Source of the DNA: Brenneria bubanii
GTDB taxonomy: Bacteria > Pseudomonadota > Gammaproteobacteria > Enterobacterales > Enterobacteriaceae
Assembly (NCBI RefSeq): GCF_022378355.1
Contig: NZ_JAKMAJ010000001.1
Location: 248,001 to 312,000, forward strand
Length of the DNA: 64,000 bases
Reading direction: 5' to 3'
Position numbers and translations under genes: made by a program. The notes under the pieces are model-generated. The model searched no databases, was not told the DNA's origin, and worked only from the letters and a program-made list of their open reading frames with translations. This document shows positions 12,069-21,492 of this stretch, one piece after another. How positions within the stretch are numbered: the stretch's first letter is position 1; each line of letters begins with the position of its first letter.

Positions 12069-12523
12069 TGGGGATTGAACTGGTGATGGAAAATGCGCAC
12101 TGGTTCTGGCTATCGCTCGGTGGCCTGCTGCTGGCGGCCGAGATGCTGGGCGCCAGCGGCTATCTGTTATGGAGCGGCATATCGGCGGTGCTGGTCGGGC
12201 TACTGGTCTGGCTGATACCGATAGGCTGGCCGTGGCAAGGCATGGCATTCGCCGTCCTGACGATCATCACCGCCGTGCTTTGGTGGTACTGGCTGCGCAA
12301 ACGCACGCTTGCCCGCCCCGCTTCCACTCTGAACCAGCGCGGACAACAGTTGATTGGCCGGCGCGCTACGCTGCTCGAACCCATTGTGGATGGATTTGGC
12401 CGCGTCAAAATCGGCGACGGTACCTGGCGGGTGAAAGCCGAGCAGAATCTGGCGGCAGGGACGCATATTGAAGTGGTGGCGATTGAAGGCATCACGCTGC
12501 ATGTTCGCCCGGTTACGCCTTAA
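12068..12523 (+). CDS. ybbJ: NfeD-like inner-membrane protein YbbJ
   Basis: NfeD-family protein that partners the stomatin QmcA; in E. coli the pair is linked to heat tolerance and membrane protein quality control. It has 151 residues, with three membrane-spanning stretches in the first 80 residues and a C-terminal OB-fold (about residues 85-150). It overlaps qmcA by one base and its 3' end overlaps the convergent cueR 3' end by 11 bases. No separate terminator lies between these convergent genes. Confidence 0.94.
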   Translation: MGIELVMENAHWFWLSLGGLLLAAEMLGASGYLLWSGISAVLVGLLVWLIPIGWPWQGMAFAVLTIITAVLWWYWLRKRTLARPASTLNQRGQQLIGRRATLLEPIVDGFGRVKIGDGTWRVKAEQNLAAGTHIEVVAIEGITLHVRPVTP

Positions 12524-12953
12524 GCTGCGGCTCGTCATTCAGAGGCTGCGTCGTCGCTGAATGACAGCAGCCTGCCAGATTATTGATTATCGGGCAATCG
12601 GCGCCGCCGTCTCCCGGACACTGTTGCGTCAGCGCCAGCAATCGCTGGCGCATCGCGGCCAGTTCTTCCATCTGGGCTTCAATCGCCTTTACTCTCTGCA
12701 TCGTGCGCGCCTTAACGTCGGCGCTGCGCCGCAACGGATCGTTGAACAACGCCACCAACTCCTTACATTCATCCAGAGTAAACCCCACCTGACGAGCCTG
12801 ACGCAGTAAAGTCAGCTCTTCGATATGATGCCCGCTATAGCTGCGGTAGCCATTTTCAGAACGCAACGGCGCAGTCAGTATCCCTTTCTCTTCGTAGAAA
12901 CGGATGGTTTTACGGCTAAGCCCGGTTTTTTTCGCCACGTCGCTGATATTCAT
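12513..12953 (-). CDS. cueR: Copper-responsive MerR-family regulator CueR
   Basis: Monovalent copper sensor that activates copA and other copper-export genes by twisting an over-long promoter spacer. It has 146 residues (E. coli 135), with a longer C-terminal tail. The MerR winged helix-turn-helix occupies residues 1-70 ([20 protein letters not shown]), followed by a dimerisation helix and the metal loop [11 protein letters not shown] whose two cysteines bind Cu(I). A CCHS tail motif is also present. The ATG at 12953 has GGAGG five to six bases upstream; a GTG one codon earlier is less likely. It is divergent from copA across about 620 nt. Confidence 0.97.
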   Translation of the reverse strand: MNISDVAKKTGLSRKTIRFYEEKGILTAPLRSENGYRSYSGHHIEELTLLRQARQVGFTLDECKELVALFNDPLRRSADVKARTMQRVKAIEAQMEELAAMRQRLLALTQQCPGDGGADCPIINNLAGCCHSATTQPLNDEPQLKA

Positions 12954-13091
12954 CACTCACCTCCTGATCGCCCCTTGACGGAGGCGCTGCGATTAAAATG
13001 AGCATACTTCATCATCAATGAAATGTCAGAACAGCCGCGTCAAATATGAATATTGATAGATACGGTGTTGCGCTTTCCAGGACGCCCCCTC

Positions 13092-13377
13092 ATGGCGGGT
13101 ATCTTGGCATTCCCCGTCTTAATCTTCGCGCTTCTGCTGCTTTTCGAACGCTATCAGGACTACCCAGGGCTTCGGGTTTGAGGTGGGAAATATCCCGCAA
13201 ACCATTTTTCTGATGACCATCGAATACCTGTGGGCGGTGATCCTATATGCCGGCGTATTTGCCACGCTGCCCATCTATTTTTATCGCTTAGACCGCCGGG
13301 CCATGACGCTGGCGGACAAAATCATGTACGCGTTCACCAGCAAACCGCCATCCATCACTAAATCTATTATCGAATAG
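13092..13377 (+). pseudogene. Frameshifted small membrane protein (unrecognised)
   Basis: An ATG at 13092 with AGGA upstream opens a frame giving a hydrophobic stretch (LAFPVLIFALLLLF) that stops at 13181. A second frame, offset by one base, continues without a good start of its own (only a GTG at 13183) and encodes another hydrophobic segment (YLWAVILYAGVFATLPIYFY) and a charged tail ending at 13377. Joining the frames near 13165-13175 would give a continuous protein of about 95 residues with two membrane spans. I do not recognise the family. Alternatives are two unrelated short frames, or a sequencing error in a real gene. Confidence 0.4.
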
Positions 13378-13466
13378 CATCATATTTGTCTTATGGTCGC
13401 CTGCGTCAAAACGCGAGCGGAGTCGAGACTGGGGTTAAAAGTCCGCCTTAATCAGCAAACAAGCGC

Positions 13467-13497
13467 TTGACCTTCCCCTTGAGGGAAGGTTTAACCT
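13467..13497 (+). promoter_or_regulatory. copA promoter with CueR operator
   Basis: The dyad ACCTTCC-N7-GGAAGGT (13470-13490) is a perfect CueR operator, and its surroundings closely match the E. coli copA promoter as I remember it. It lies between a -35 TTGACC (13467-13472) and a -10 TAACCT (13492-13497), giving the 19-nt spacer typical of MerR-family activated promoters. Confidence 0.93.
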
Positions 13498-13572
13498 GTT
13501 TAACATCAGTAAAAAATCAGACCGGCGGTCAAGGTATTTGACCACCCATTGCGTTCACAGGAGAAAATGATT

Positions 13573-16320
13573 ATGTCGCAGACTCTCGTTTTGTCGTTGC
13601 AGGGACTCACCTGCGGACACTGCGTACAGCGGGTTAAAAAAACGCTGGAGGCGCTACCCGATGTAGAACAGGCGGACGTTACGCTAAATTACGCCAAAGT
13701 GACGGGCGAGGTAAACGCGCCGGCGCTGATCGCCAGTATCGAACAGGCGGGATACCAGGCCGCCCCCGCCGGCGCGCCGGATGTTTCCCTGCGACTTTCC
13801 GGATTAAGCTGCCAGCATTGCGTCGCCTCGACGCGTAAGGCGCTGGAATCGGTGCAGGGCGTTGTCGCCGCAGAAGTATCAAAAGAGCAAGCCGATATCT
13901 ACGGCGATACGGCGCCTGCCGAACTGCTCGGCGCGGTAGAGCAGGCCGGTTACCAGGCCAGCGTATTGGAGGCCGCCCACCCAAAAACTGAGCCGCTGGC
14001 ACAGGTAGCGACCACGCCGGAAACGCTGCCAGCGGCTCAGAATAATGTTCCGGCCCCATCCGTTGATGCCGTCCCCGGCGTCGATGATAGCCATTTCGTC
14101 GGCGACGATGACGTGCAGATACTGCTTGATGGGATGAGCTGCGCCAGCTGCGTCAACCGGGTGCAAAAGGCTTTGCAAGGCGTGACGGGCGTAACGCAGG
14201 CGCGCGTGAATCTGGCCGAACGCAGCGCGCTGGTGAGCGGGCGCGCGATGCCGGAAGCGCTGATTGCCGCCGTTGAACAGGCAGGCTACGGCGCAGAAAT
14301 CATTCAGGATGAGGACCAGCGCCGCGCGCGCCAGCAACAGACGGCGCAACAAAATATCCGGCGTTTTCAGTGGCAGGCGGCGCTTGGTCTGCTGTTGGGC
14401 GTGCCGTTAATGCTGTGGGGCGTGCTGGGCGGCAGCATGACCCTGATGCCGGAAAATCGCACGCCGTGGCTGATGGTCGGCGCGCTGACGCTGGCGGTGA
14501 TGATTTTCGCCGGCGGCCACTTTTATCGTAACGCCTGGCGCAGCCTGAAAAACGGCGGCGCCACCATGGATACGCTGGTCGCGCTCGGCACCGGCGCGGC
14601 CTGGCTCTATTCCATTACCGTCAACCTGTGGCCGGACGTTTTCCCCATGGCGGCCCGCCATCTTTATTATGAAGCCAGCGCGATGATTATCGGGTTGATC
14701 AACCTCGGCCACGCGCTGGAACAACGCGCCCGCCAGCGCTCATCCCACGCGCTGGAAAAGCTGTTGGATCTCACGCCGCCCACCGCCCGGGTGGTGATGC
14801 CGGACGGCGAGAAAACGCTGCCGCTGACCGCCGTACAATCCGACATGACGTTACGCCTGACGACCGGCGACCGAATTCCCGTCGACGGCGAAATCCTGCA
14901 GGGAGAAATCTGGGTCGATGAAGCGATGCTGACCGGCGAGCCGCTGGCGCAGCAAAAAGAACCAGGGAGTGCGGTTCACGCCGGCACGCTGGTGGCGGAC
15001 GGCAGCGCGTTATTGCGCGCGGAGGCCATCGGTAACCAGACGACGCTGTCGCGCATTATCCGGCTGGTCAGGCAGGCGCAGAGCAGTAAACCGGCCATCG
15101 GGCAATTGGCGGATCGCATTTCCGCCGTATTCGTGCCGGTGGTGGTGGCTATCGCCGTCATCAGCGGCGCCGTTTGGTTCTTCGCCGGCCCGGCGCCGCA
15201 GCTTGTCTACACGCTGGTGATCGCCACCACGGTACTGATTATCGCCTGCCCTTGCGCTCTGGGGCTGGCGACGCCGATGTCGATTATTGCCGGCGTCGGC
15301 CGGGCGGCCGAATTCGGCGTTCTGGTGCGCGATGCCGATGCCTTGCAACAGGCCAGCCGACTGGATGTTCTGGTGTTCGATAAAACCGGTACCCTGACCG
15401 AAGGCCAGCCGCGCGTGGTGGAAATTCACACCTTTCAGCCGGCGACGGAACAGCAGGCGCTAATCTGGGCGGCTTCGCTGGAGCAAGGCGCCAACCACCC
15501 GCTGGCGAAATCCATCGTTGCCCGTGCTGCAGGTCTTCCTCTTTCGGCGATCAATCAGTTTCGCACGTTACCGGGACTCGGCGTCAGCGGAAAGACAGCC
15601 GAGGGCGTATCGCTGCTGCTCGGCAGTCCGACGCTGCTGAAACAGCAGCGGGTTGATATTCAAGCCGGCGAAGCCTTGATCGCGGAACAGGCGCAACGCG
15701 GCGTCACGCCGGTATTGCTGGCGGCGGATGGTCATGTCGTCGCGCTATTCTCCATTCTCGATCCGCTGCGCGAGGACAGCGCCGCGGCGTTGCGACGCCT
15801 GCATCATCAGGGCTATCAGTTGGTCATGCTGACGGGAGATAACCCGCTGACGGCCAGGGCTATCGCCAAAGAGGCGGGTATCGACCGGGTGATCGCCGGC
15901 GTGCTGCCGGACGGCAAGGCCGAGGCCATCAGAGAGCTCCAGGCGCAGGGAAACCGCGTGGCGATGATCGGCGACGGCATCAATGACGCGCCCGCGCTGG
16001 CGCAGGCCGATGTGGGGATCGCCATGGGCGGAGGCAGCGATATCGCCATCGAAACCGCCGCCATTACGCTAATGCGCCACAGCCTGCACGGCGTAGTCGA
16101 TGCCATGGCCATCGCCAAAGCCACGCTGCGCAACATGAAGCAAAACCTGCTGGGAGCGTTTGTCTACAACGCGTTGGGCATTCCAATTGCGGCCGGCGTG
16201 CTCTATCCGCTGACCGGCACGCTGTTGAGCCCGGTCGTGGCCGGCGCCGCGATGGCGCTGTCATCGATCACCGTGGTCAGCAACGCGAATCGACTGCTGC
16301 GTTTTAAGCCCAAAGAATGA
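13573..16320 (+). CDS. copA: Cu(I)-exporting P1B-type ATPase CopA
   Basis: Inner-membrane ATPase that pumps Cu(I) from cytoplasm to periplasm. It has 915 residues, longer than the 834 of E. coli because it carries three N-terminal heavy-metal domains instead of two, with metal motifs TCGHC (C14, C17), SCQHC (C80, C83) and SCASC (C190, C193). The membrane CPC motif is in [12 protein letters not shown], the phosphorylation motif is DKTGT and the hinge motif is [11 protein letters not shown] 13573 (MSQ) is 9 nt from AGGAG; an ATG at 13567 is too close. It is controlled by the CueR promoter upstream. After the second metal domain, codons 136-138 contain a -1 frameshift signal listed separately. 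Confidence 0.98.
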   Translation: MSQTLVLSLQGLTCGHCVQRVKKTLEALPDVEQADVTLNYAKVTGEVNAPALIASIEQAGYQAAPAGAPDVSLRLSGLSCQHCVASTRKALESVQGVVAAEVSKEQADIYGDTAPAELLGAVEQAGYQASVLEAAHPKTEPLAQVATTPETLPAAQNNVPAPSVDAVPGVDDSHFVGDDDVQILLDGMSCASCVNRVQKALQGVTGVTQARVNLAERSALVSGRAMPEALIAAVEQAGYGAEIIQDEDQRRARQQQTAQQNIRRFQWQAALGLLLGVPLMLWGVLGGSMTLMPENRTPWLMVGALTLAVMIFAGGHFYRNAWRSLKNGGATMDTLVALGTGAAWLYSITVNLWPDVFPMAARHLYYEASAMIIGLINLGHALEQRARQRSSHALEKLLDLTPPTARVVMPDGEKTLPLTAVQSDMTLRLTTGDRIPVDGEILQGEIWVDEAMLTGEPLAQQKEPGSAVHAGTLVADGSALLRAEAIGNQTTLSRIIRLVRQAQSSKPAIGQLADRISAVFVPVVVAIAVISGAVWFFAGPAPQLVYTLVIATTVLIIACPCALGLATPMSIIAGVGRAAEFGVLVRDADALQQASRLDVLVFDKTGTLTEGQPRVVEIHTFQPATEQQALIWAASLEQGANHPLAKSIVARAAGLPLSAINQFRTLPGLGVSGKTAEGVSLLLGSPTLLKQQRVDIQAGEALIAEQAQRGVTPVLLAADGHVVALFSILDPLREDSAAALRRLHHQGYQLVMLTGDNPLTARAIAKEAGIDRVIAGVLPDGKAEAIRELQAQGNRVAMIGDGINDAPALAQADVGIAMGGGSDIAIETAAITLMRHSLHGVVDAMAIAKATLRNMKQNLLGAFVYNALGIPIAAGVLYPLTGTLLSPVVAGAAMALSSITVVSNANRLLRFKPKE
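13980..14040 (+). promoter_or_regulatory. Programmed -1 frameshift signal in copA
   Basis: The slippery heptamer C-CCA-AAA (13980-13986, zero-frame codons H136-P137-K138) is followed at once by a perfect 14-bp stem, CTGAGCCGCTGGCA (13988-14001) with TGCCAGCGGCTCAG (14027-14040). In the -1 frame the next codons are AAC TGA, so a slipped ribosome would release a 139-residue protein holding the first two metal domains. E. coli copA has the analogous His-Pro-Lys slippery site that yields the chaperone CopA(Z). The stem begins only 1 nt after the heptamer, so its base must be partly open during slippage. Confidence 0.8.
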
Positions 16321-16330
16321 CCCCAACCAG

Positions 16331-16358
16331 TGCCGGTGACGTCAGCCACCGGCATTTT
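16331..16358 (+). terminator. Probable copA terminator
   Basis: An 8-bp stem TGCCGGTG/CACCGGCA (16331-16338 with 16347-16354) is followed by TTTTC, 10 nt after the copA stop. The U-run is short, so termination may be partial. Confidence 0.7.
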
Positions 16359-16430
16359 CAGCCGATTACCAGTACAACTTGTCTCCTGATGCGTTTAGCA
16401 TAGAGGCTTCAGAAACAGGAGACGAGAGCC

Positions 16431-17234
16431 ATGGGGCAACTGCTGCGTAAAATTGCGACGTTTTTCGGCTTCATCACGCCGCTGGCCTACGCCTATCCGG
16501 CAGTGGATGTCCACCTCGGGGACGAACGTCTGTTTCATCTGGTCGGCAGCATTCATATGGGCAGCATCGATATGGCGCCCCTGCCCGATGAGCTGCTGAG
16601 GCAGCTACAGCGCGCCACCGCGCTGATTGTCGAAGCCGATATTTCCGATACCGGTTCCCCGTTCGAACATACCGAGACCGAACCGCCGCTGGCGGCGCGA
16701 CTCAGCCCGGAAGACTACCGTCTGCTTTTGCAAATCTGCGAAAAGCTCGCTTTCAGCGAAAGTTACCTTGACCGCGTTCCCGCCTGGCAGGCGGCGCTGA
16801 TGCTACAGGCCCGCCAGGCGCAGCAACTGGGGTTACGCCCGAACTACGGCATTGATTATCAGTTGATTAACGCCGCAAAAGCGCAAGGGGTAACGATTAT
16901 CGAACTGGAAGGACAACAAACGCAGGTCGATTTGCTGCATCAATTGCCGCAGGGCGGTTTACCGCTGTTGCAAGATACCATTAGGCACTGGCATATCAAC
17001 GCCCGACTATTGCAAACCATGGTCGGCTGGTGGCTGGACAGTAAACCGGGGAAAATGAGCAGCCCGCTCCCCGCCACTTTCGGCAATGAAATGAATGAAT
17101 TGCTGATGAATCAACGTAATCGGCTCTGGCAAAAAAAACTCAATGCCCTGCCCCCCGGCAACTATGTGGTTGCAGTCGGCGCGTTACATTTATATGGTGA
17201 TGACAATCTCCCCTCGTTATTACAGGCTAATTGA
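16431..17234 (+). CDS. ybaP: TraB/GumN-family protein YbaP
   Basis: Member of the TraB/PrgY/GumN family, related to Tiki-type metalloproteases; no activity is established for the bacterial YbaP. It has 267 residues, close to E. coli. A hydrophobic N-terminus ending at AYAYP suggests a signal peptide or anchor. Family motifs seen are the strand LVGSIHMG near residue 40 with its histidine, the VEADI strand, and the C-terminal VAVGALHLYG. The start at 16431 (GAGACGAGAGCC upstream) is conventional. It sits between copA and ybaK as in E. coli, apparently as a single transcription unit. Confidence 0.9.
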   Translation: MGQLLRKIATFFGFITPLAYAYPAVDVHLGDERLFHLVGSIHMGSIDMAPLPDELLRQLQRATALIVEADISDTGSPFEHTETEPPLAARLSPEDYRLLLQICEKLAFSESYLDRVPAWQAALMLQARQAQQLGLRPNYGIDYQLINAAKAQGVTIIELEGQQTQVDLLHQLPQGGLPLLQDTIRHWHINARLLQTMVGWWLDSKPGKMSSPLPATFGNEMNELLMNQRNRLWQKKLNALPPGNYVVAVGALHLYGDDNLPSLLQAN

Positions 17235-17318
17235 GCAAGACATCCCCGGTTTCAACGTACAGGGAATTGTCCCTGCGATGCGAAAGAACAGGATATCGCC
17301 CTTAAGGATATTTGAACC

Positions 17319-17804
17319 ATGACACCCGCAATCAAACTACTCGAGAAAAACAAGATCGCTTTTACTGTACACAGTTATCATCACGACAGCGACGAAACCA
17401 ATTTTGGCGAAGAAGCGGCGGCAAAGCTGGGGCTGAATAAACAACAGGTTTATAAAACGCTGTTAGTCTCGCTGAACGGCGACGCCAAAAACCTCGCCGT
17501 GGCGGTAACGCCGGTCGCCGGCATGCTGGATTTGAAAAAAGTGGCCCGCGCCCTGTCCGCCAAAAAGGCCGATATGGCCGACCCGGCAATCGCCCAGCGC
17601 GTAACCGGCTATCTGGTCGGCGGCATTAGCCCGCTGGGACAGAAAAAACGTCTGCCGACGGTGATCGATGAAGCCGCGCAGCAGTTCAGCTCCATTTTTA
17701 TTTCCGGCGGTAAGCGCGGGCTGGATATCGAGCTGGCGGCGCAAGATCTGGCTCGACTGTTAGAAGCGAAATTTGCCGATGTCGCCAAAAAACATGAAGG
17801 GTGA
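17319..17804 (+). CDS. ybaK: Cys-tRNA(Pro)/Cys-tRNA(Cys) deacylase YbaK
   Basis: Trans-editing enzyme that hydrolyses Cys-tRNA(Pro) made in error by prolyl-tRNA synthetase, acting in the cytosol. It has 161 residues (E. coli 159) and the single YbaK/ProX editing domain. Family landmarks visible are KTLLVSL (with the essential lysine of the domain), [13 protein letters not shown] and the glycine loop [18 protein letters not shown] precedes ATG 17319. It is convergent with yjiA. Confidence 0.95.
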   Translation: MTPAIKLLEKNKIAFTVHSYHHDSDETNFGEEAAAKLGLNKQQVYKTLLVSLNGDAKNLAVAVTPVAGMLDLKKVARALSAKKADMADPAIAQRVTGYLVGGISPLGQKKRLPTVIDEAAQQFSSIFISGGKRGLDIELAAQDLARLLEAKFADVAKKHEG

Positions 17805-17845
17805 AGAGTAAAGAGTAGCTCCGCCCGGGTTTCGGACTGACACAT

Positions 17846-17887
17846 GCCGCTGTGCGGCTCCCCTTGGCGTACGGTCTTTCGCCAAGG
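17846..17887. repeat. Paired hairpins between ybaK and yjiA
   Basis: Two adjacent inverted repeats lie between the convergent genes: GCCGC/GCGGC (17846-17858, 3-nt loop) and CCTTGGCG/CGCCAAGG (17862-17869 with 17880-17887). Neither is followed by a U-tract on either strand. They look like a REP-type element or a rho-assisted end rather than simple terminators. Confidence 0.55.
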
Positions 17888-17933
17888 AGTGAATATTTAA
17901 ACACCGGGTTGAGATTAAATATCGACACCACAA

Positions 17934-18899
17934 TCAGTTCGCCGTGAGGCGGGCAAAGCCGTCGCGGATCGCCTGCTCGGGCAAATCCTTGCCGATGAAA
18001 ACCAGCACGCTGTGTCTGTCTTCGTCAGCGCGCCATTCTCTGTCCCAGTCAGCGTTGTACAAACGCTGTACGCCCTGAAACAGCAGGCGGCGCGCGTCGC
18101 CGTCAATCGCCAGAATACCTTTATAACGTAATAAATTATCGGCGTGATTCAACAGGACACTTTCCATCAGATCAGAAACGTCGGCCAGCGCCACCGGCGA
18201 ATCAAGATGGACGACAATAGACCGAATATCGTTTTGCGCAGCGCCGATAAAGCGAAAGGTCGGCGTATTCATCGCCAGTTTATCGTTGAGGGTAAAACCC
18301 TCGATGTTGAATAGCACGCTTAAATCAATGTTGCCGTTCACCACCGAGTAGATCGGCGCTCTAGCGTTGATCCGCTGAAGGCGCTGCGCCAGCGTCTTGT
18401 CTTCGACGGCGATATCGGTTTTGGTGAGTAAAATGCGATCGGCGTAACCGATCTGCGACTGGGCGATGGTGAATCGATCGAGCTGCTGCTGAGCATGCAC
18501 CGCATCCACCAGCGTGATGATGCCGTCCAAAATAAAACGTTCGCAGATAACGTCGTGGGAAAAGAAGGTTTGCGCCACCGGGCCGGGATCGGCCATGCCG
18601 GTGCACTCGATCACCACATGATCGAAATCCAGGGAAGCGTCGTCAATGCCGTCCAGTAAATCCAACAGCGCGTCGGCCAGCTCATTGGCCTGACTACAGC
18701 AGATACAGCCATTGCTCAGCGTGGTGATTTTACTTGCCCGTTCACCGATCAGCGCATTGTCGATAGGCACTTCGCCGAATTCGTTTTCAATCACGGCAAT
18801 CTTGTAACCATGATCGGCATTGAGCATATGTCGTAATAACGTGGTTTTACCCGCGCCGAGAAAACCAGTCAGGATAGTGACAGAGAGTGGTTGAATCAT
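17934..18899 (-). CDS. yjiA: COG0523 GTPase YjiA
   Basis: G3E-family P-loop GTPase of the metal-handling COG0523 group; E. coli YjiA binds zinc and other transition metals, but its client is unknown. It has 321 residues. Motifs in order are Walker A GFLGAGKTT (12-20), ENEFGE, the metal motif CICC (65-68), ECTGMADPGP and the base-recognition LTKTD, then a C-terminal CobW domain with LLRYKG and LYNADW. It is the last gene of the leftward btsT-yjiX-yjiA unit, 15 nt after yjiX. E. coli has the same order at a different chromosomal site. Confidence 0.95.
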   Translation of the reverse strand: MIQPLSVTILTGFLGAGKTTLLRHMLNADHGYKIAVIENEFGEVPIDNALIGERASKITTLSNGCICCSQANELADALLDLLDGIDDASLDFDHVVIECTGMADPGPVAQTFFSHDVICERFILDGIITLVDAVHAQQQLDRFTIAQSQIGYADRILLTKTDIAVEDKTLAQRLQRINARAPIYSVVNGNIDLSVLFNIEGFTLNDKLAMNTPTFRFIGAAQNDIRSIVVHLDSPVALADVSDLMESVLLNHADNLLRYKGILAIDGDARRLLFQGVQRLYNADWDREWRADEDRHSVLVFIGKDLPEQAIRDGFARLTAN

Positions 18900-18914
18900 A
18901 ACTGCTCCAGTTGG

Positions 18915-19118
18915 CTAACAACAACGCATGCCGCCTTTGCCATCGCCGCCATAACGCGCCTGCTGGCGCTCGCGGAAAAATTCTTTGTAGGTCATCATCG
19001 GCTTATCCGGATGATTGGTCTGCATATGCTGAACATAGGTGTCATAGTCAGGAATGCCAACCAGCATACGCGCCGCCTGACCCAAATACTTACCGGCCTG
19101 TCCCAGATTGCCAAACAT
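18915..19118 (-). CDS. yjiX: YjiX/YbdD-family small protein
   Basis: Small conserved protein of 67 residues, the E. coli YjiX length. Members always accompany CstA-type peptide or pyruvate carriers, but their biochemical role is unproven. Conserved blocks are the N-terminal [24 protein letters not shown] and the cysteine-bearing C-terminus GGMRCC. The start at 19118 (MFGNLGQ) follows GGGAGGTGATG and matches homologues; upstream ATG and extended frames are not conserved. It lies between btsT and yjiA. Confidence 0.95.
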   Translation of the reverse strand: MFGNLGQAGKYLGQAARMLVGIPDYDTYVQHMQTNHPDKPMMTYKEFFRERQQARYGGDGKGGMRCC

Positions 19119-19158
19119 CATCACCTCCCGCCAAAAGCGCCGAACCCGCAATACCCTC

Positions 19159-19234
19159 ATTCCCGCACCGGCGGGAATCTGCTTTACCCGACAATTCGGC
19201 GTCGTCGGACATGCCCGCTGATTGCCGCGGGCAT
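19159..19234. repeat. Two inverted repeats between btsT and yjiX
   Basis: ATTCCCGC-ACCG-GCGGGAAT (19159-19178) and ATGCCCGC with GCGGGCAT (19211-19218 and 19227-19234) form two perfect 8-bp stems in the 220-nt spacer. The first resembles widespread CCCGC-type palindromic repeats. They may stabilise or partially end the btsT message before yjiX-yjiA. A TATAAT-like hexamer lies on the minus strand at 19309-19314 but without a good -35. Confidence 0.6.
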
Positions 19235-19338
19235 ATCGTTTTTCGCTCCCCCGTTAGCGGGGCGGGCAACACCTGACTGTCCACATTTCACCACCGATAA
19301 GTTTATACATTATACGAGGTAAATGGGACATCACCCGA

Positions 19339-21492
19339 TCAGTGACCGGATGATAGCTTAACGCCGCCTTCCGGTACCGGGACGTACGGCGTTTCCTGAT
19401 CGGTACGCTCATTGATCTTGCGGGCTTGCAATGCGGCTTTGACGCCGTAAGCAATGATGCTGTACACCACTATCAGGAACAGAATGCTCAATCCCGCATT
19501 GGTGTAGTTGTTGATCACGATATGGTTCATGTTTGCGATTTGCTGAGCGGTCAAGTCGGCGCCGCCTTGCGCAATCTTGCCCTTGAACATGTTTGCCATA
19601 TAGAAGAAACCTTCAAGCTGCGGGTTGTCGCTGAACAGCTTTAGACCCAGCGCCCAAGTAGTGCAAATCAGCAGCCAAATCGCCGGCACCATCGTTACCC
19701 AGATATATTGAGTACGCTTCATCTTGATCAGAACGACCGTCCCCAGCACCAGCGCCACGGCGGCCAGCATCTGATTGGAGATACCGAACAACGGCCACAG
19801 ACTCTTCACGCCGCCCAACGGATCCACCACGCCCTGATAGAGCAGATAGCCCCATAGACCGACGCACCCGGCGGTACCGATAATCCCCGCCACCAGCGAC
19901 TCGGTTTTCTTCAAGAAAGGAACAAAGTTCCCCAACAGATCCTGCAACATAAAGCGGCCGGAACGCGTCCCCGCATCCAGCGCGGTCAGAATAAACAGCG
20001 CCTCAAACAGAATACCGAAGTGGTACCAGAATCCCATGTCGGCGCCAGGAATAATCTGATGGAATACGTGCGCAATTCCTACCGCCAGCGTCGGCGCGCC
20101 GCCGGCACGATTAAGAATGGAAGGCTCGCCGATGTCTTTGGCCGTTTGCATAATCTGCTCAGGCGAAATGACGAACCCCCAGGAACTGACGGTTGCCGCA
20201 GCATGAACGGAAACGTCCTGCAACTGCGCCAGGATCGCCGGCGCATCCGCCGTTCCCAACTGATGCAGGTTGGGCATGGTGATGCCTAACGCCGCCGGCG
20301 GGGTATTCATCGCAAAATAGAGGCCGGGCTCGATAATGGATGCCGCGACCAGCGCCATCACGGCCACAAAGGACTCCATCAGCATCGCGCCGTAACCGAT
20401 AAAACGGGCATCGCTTTCGCTGGCCAGCAGTTTCGGCGTGGTGCCGGAGGCGATCAGCGCATGGAAGCCGGATACCGCGCCGCAGGCGATGGTGATAAAC
20501 AGGAACGGGAACAGCGTACCTTTCCAGACCGGGCCGGTGCCGTCAACAAACTGGGTAACCGCCGGCATTTTCAGGTCCGGATTCAAAATCACGATGCCGA
20601 TCGCCAAACCGACAATCACCCCGATTTTCAGGAAGGTCGCCAGGTAATCACGCGGCGCCAGAATCAGCCACACCGGCAACAGCGCGGAGACAAACGCATA
20701 GCCAATCAGCGTGAAGGTGATGGTGGTATCTTTAAAGGTCAACGCCGGTCCCCAGAACGGGTCGTGGGCGATAACGCCGCCGAACCAGATGGCCAGCACC
20801 AGCAGCACAATACCGATCACCGAGACTTCGCCCACGCGCCCGGGGCGAATAAAGCGCATATAAATGCCCATGAACAACGCAATCGGCACCGTCGAACACA
20901 CGGTAAACACGCCCCATGGACTTTCCGCCAGCGCCTTCACCACGATTAGCGCCAGCACCGCCAAGATGATGATCATAATAAGGAAACAGCCAAACAGCGC
21001 AATGGTTCCGGGCACCGGTCCCAATTCTTTCTTGACGATTTCACCTAATGAGGCGCCATTACGGCGCGTGGAGAGGAACAGCACCATGAAGTCCTGCACC
21101 GCGCCGGCCAGCACCACACCACCCAATAGCCAGAGCGTGCCGGGCAGATAACCGACCTGGGCGGCCAGCACCGGCCCAACCAGCGGACCCGCGCCGGCGA
21201 TGGCGGCGAAATGGTGGCCAAAAAGCACATTGCGATTGGTCGGAACATAGTTCAGACCATCGTTATTCACCACTGCCGGCGTGGCTCTTGAAGGATCCAG
21301 CTTCATGACCTTCTGAGCGATATACAGGCTGTAGTATCGATAAGCCACAAGATATACCGCGACAGAGGCGACAATAATCCATAAAGCGCTGACGTGCTCG
21401 CCACGACGTAATGCAACTACGCCCAGGCAAGCCGCCCCGACAATCCCTAAGATCATCCAGGGGATGTGTTTAAGAATGGAACCGCTCTTCAT
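19339..21492 (-). CDS. btsT: Pyruvate/H+ symporter BtsT (CstA family)
   Basis: CstA-family inner-membrane carrier; the E. coli orthologue (formerly YjiY) is a high-affinity pyruvate/proton symporter induced by the BtsS/BtsR system. It has 717 residues (E. coli 716) with many membrane spans throughout. Family signatures include NDGLNYVPTNR, FGHHFAAIAGAGPLVGP and ISNQMLAAVALVLG. The C-terminus ETPYVPVPEGGVK is nearly identical to E. coli BtsT and differs from CstA proper, which supports the symbol. AGGAT lies just upstream of ATG 21492. It leads btsT-yjiX-yjiA. The carbon-starvation gene cstA is the main alternative name. Confidence 0.93.
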   Translation of the reverse strand: MKSGSILKHIPWMILGIVGAACLGVVALRRGEHVSALWIIVASVAVYLVAYRYYSLYIAQKVMKLDPSRATPAVVNNDGLNYVPTNRNVLFGHHFAAIAGAGPLVGPVLAAQVGYLPGTLWLLGGVVLAGAVQDFMVLFLSTRRNGASLGEIVKKELGPVPGTIALFGCFLIMIIILAVLALIVVKALAESPWGVFTVCSTVPIALFMGIYMRFIRPGRVGEVSVIGIVLLVLAIWFGGVIAHDPFWGPALTFKDTTITFTLIGYAFVSALLPVWLILAPRDYLATFLKIGVIVGLAIGIVILNPDLKMPAVTQFVDGTGPVWKGTLFPFLFITIACGAVSGFHALIASGTTPKLLASESDARFIGYGAMLMESFVAVMALVAASIIEPGLYFAMNTPPAALGITMPNLHQLGTADAPAILAQLQDVSVHAAATVSSWGFVISPEQIMQTAKDIGEPSILNRAGGAPTLAVGIAHVFHQIIPGADMGFWYHFGILFEALFILTALDAGTRSGRFMLQDLLGNFVPFLKKTESLVAGIIGTAGCVGLWGYLLYQGVVDPLGGVKSLWPLFGISNQMLAAVALVLGTVVLIKMKRTQYIWVTMVPAIWLLICTTWALGLKLFSDNPQLEGFFYMANMFKGKIAQGGADLTAQQIANMNHIVINNYTNAGLSILFLIVVYSIIAYGVKAALQARKINERTDQETPYVPVPEGGVKLSSGH

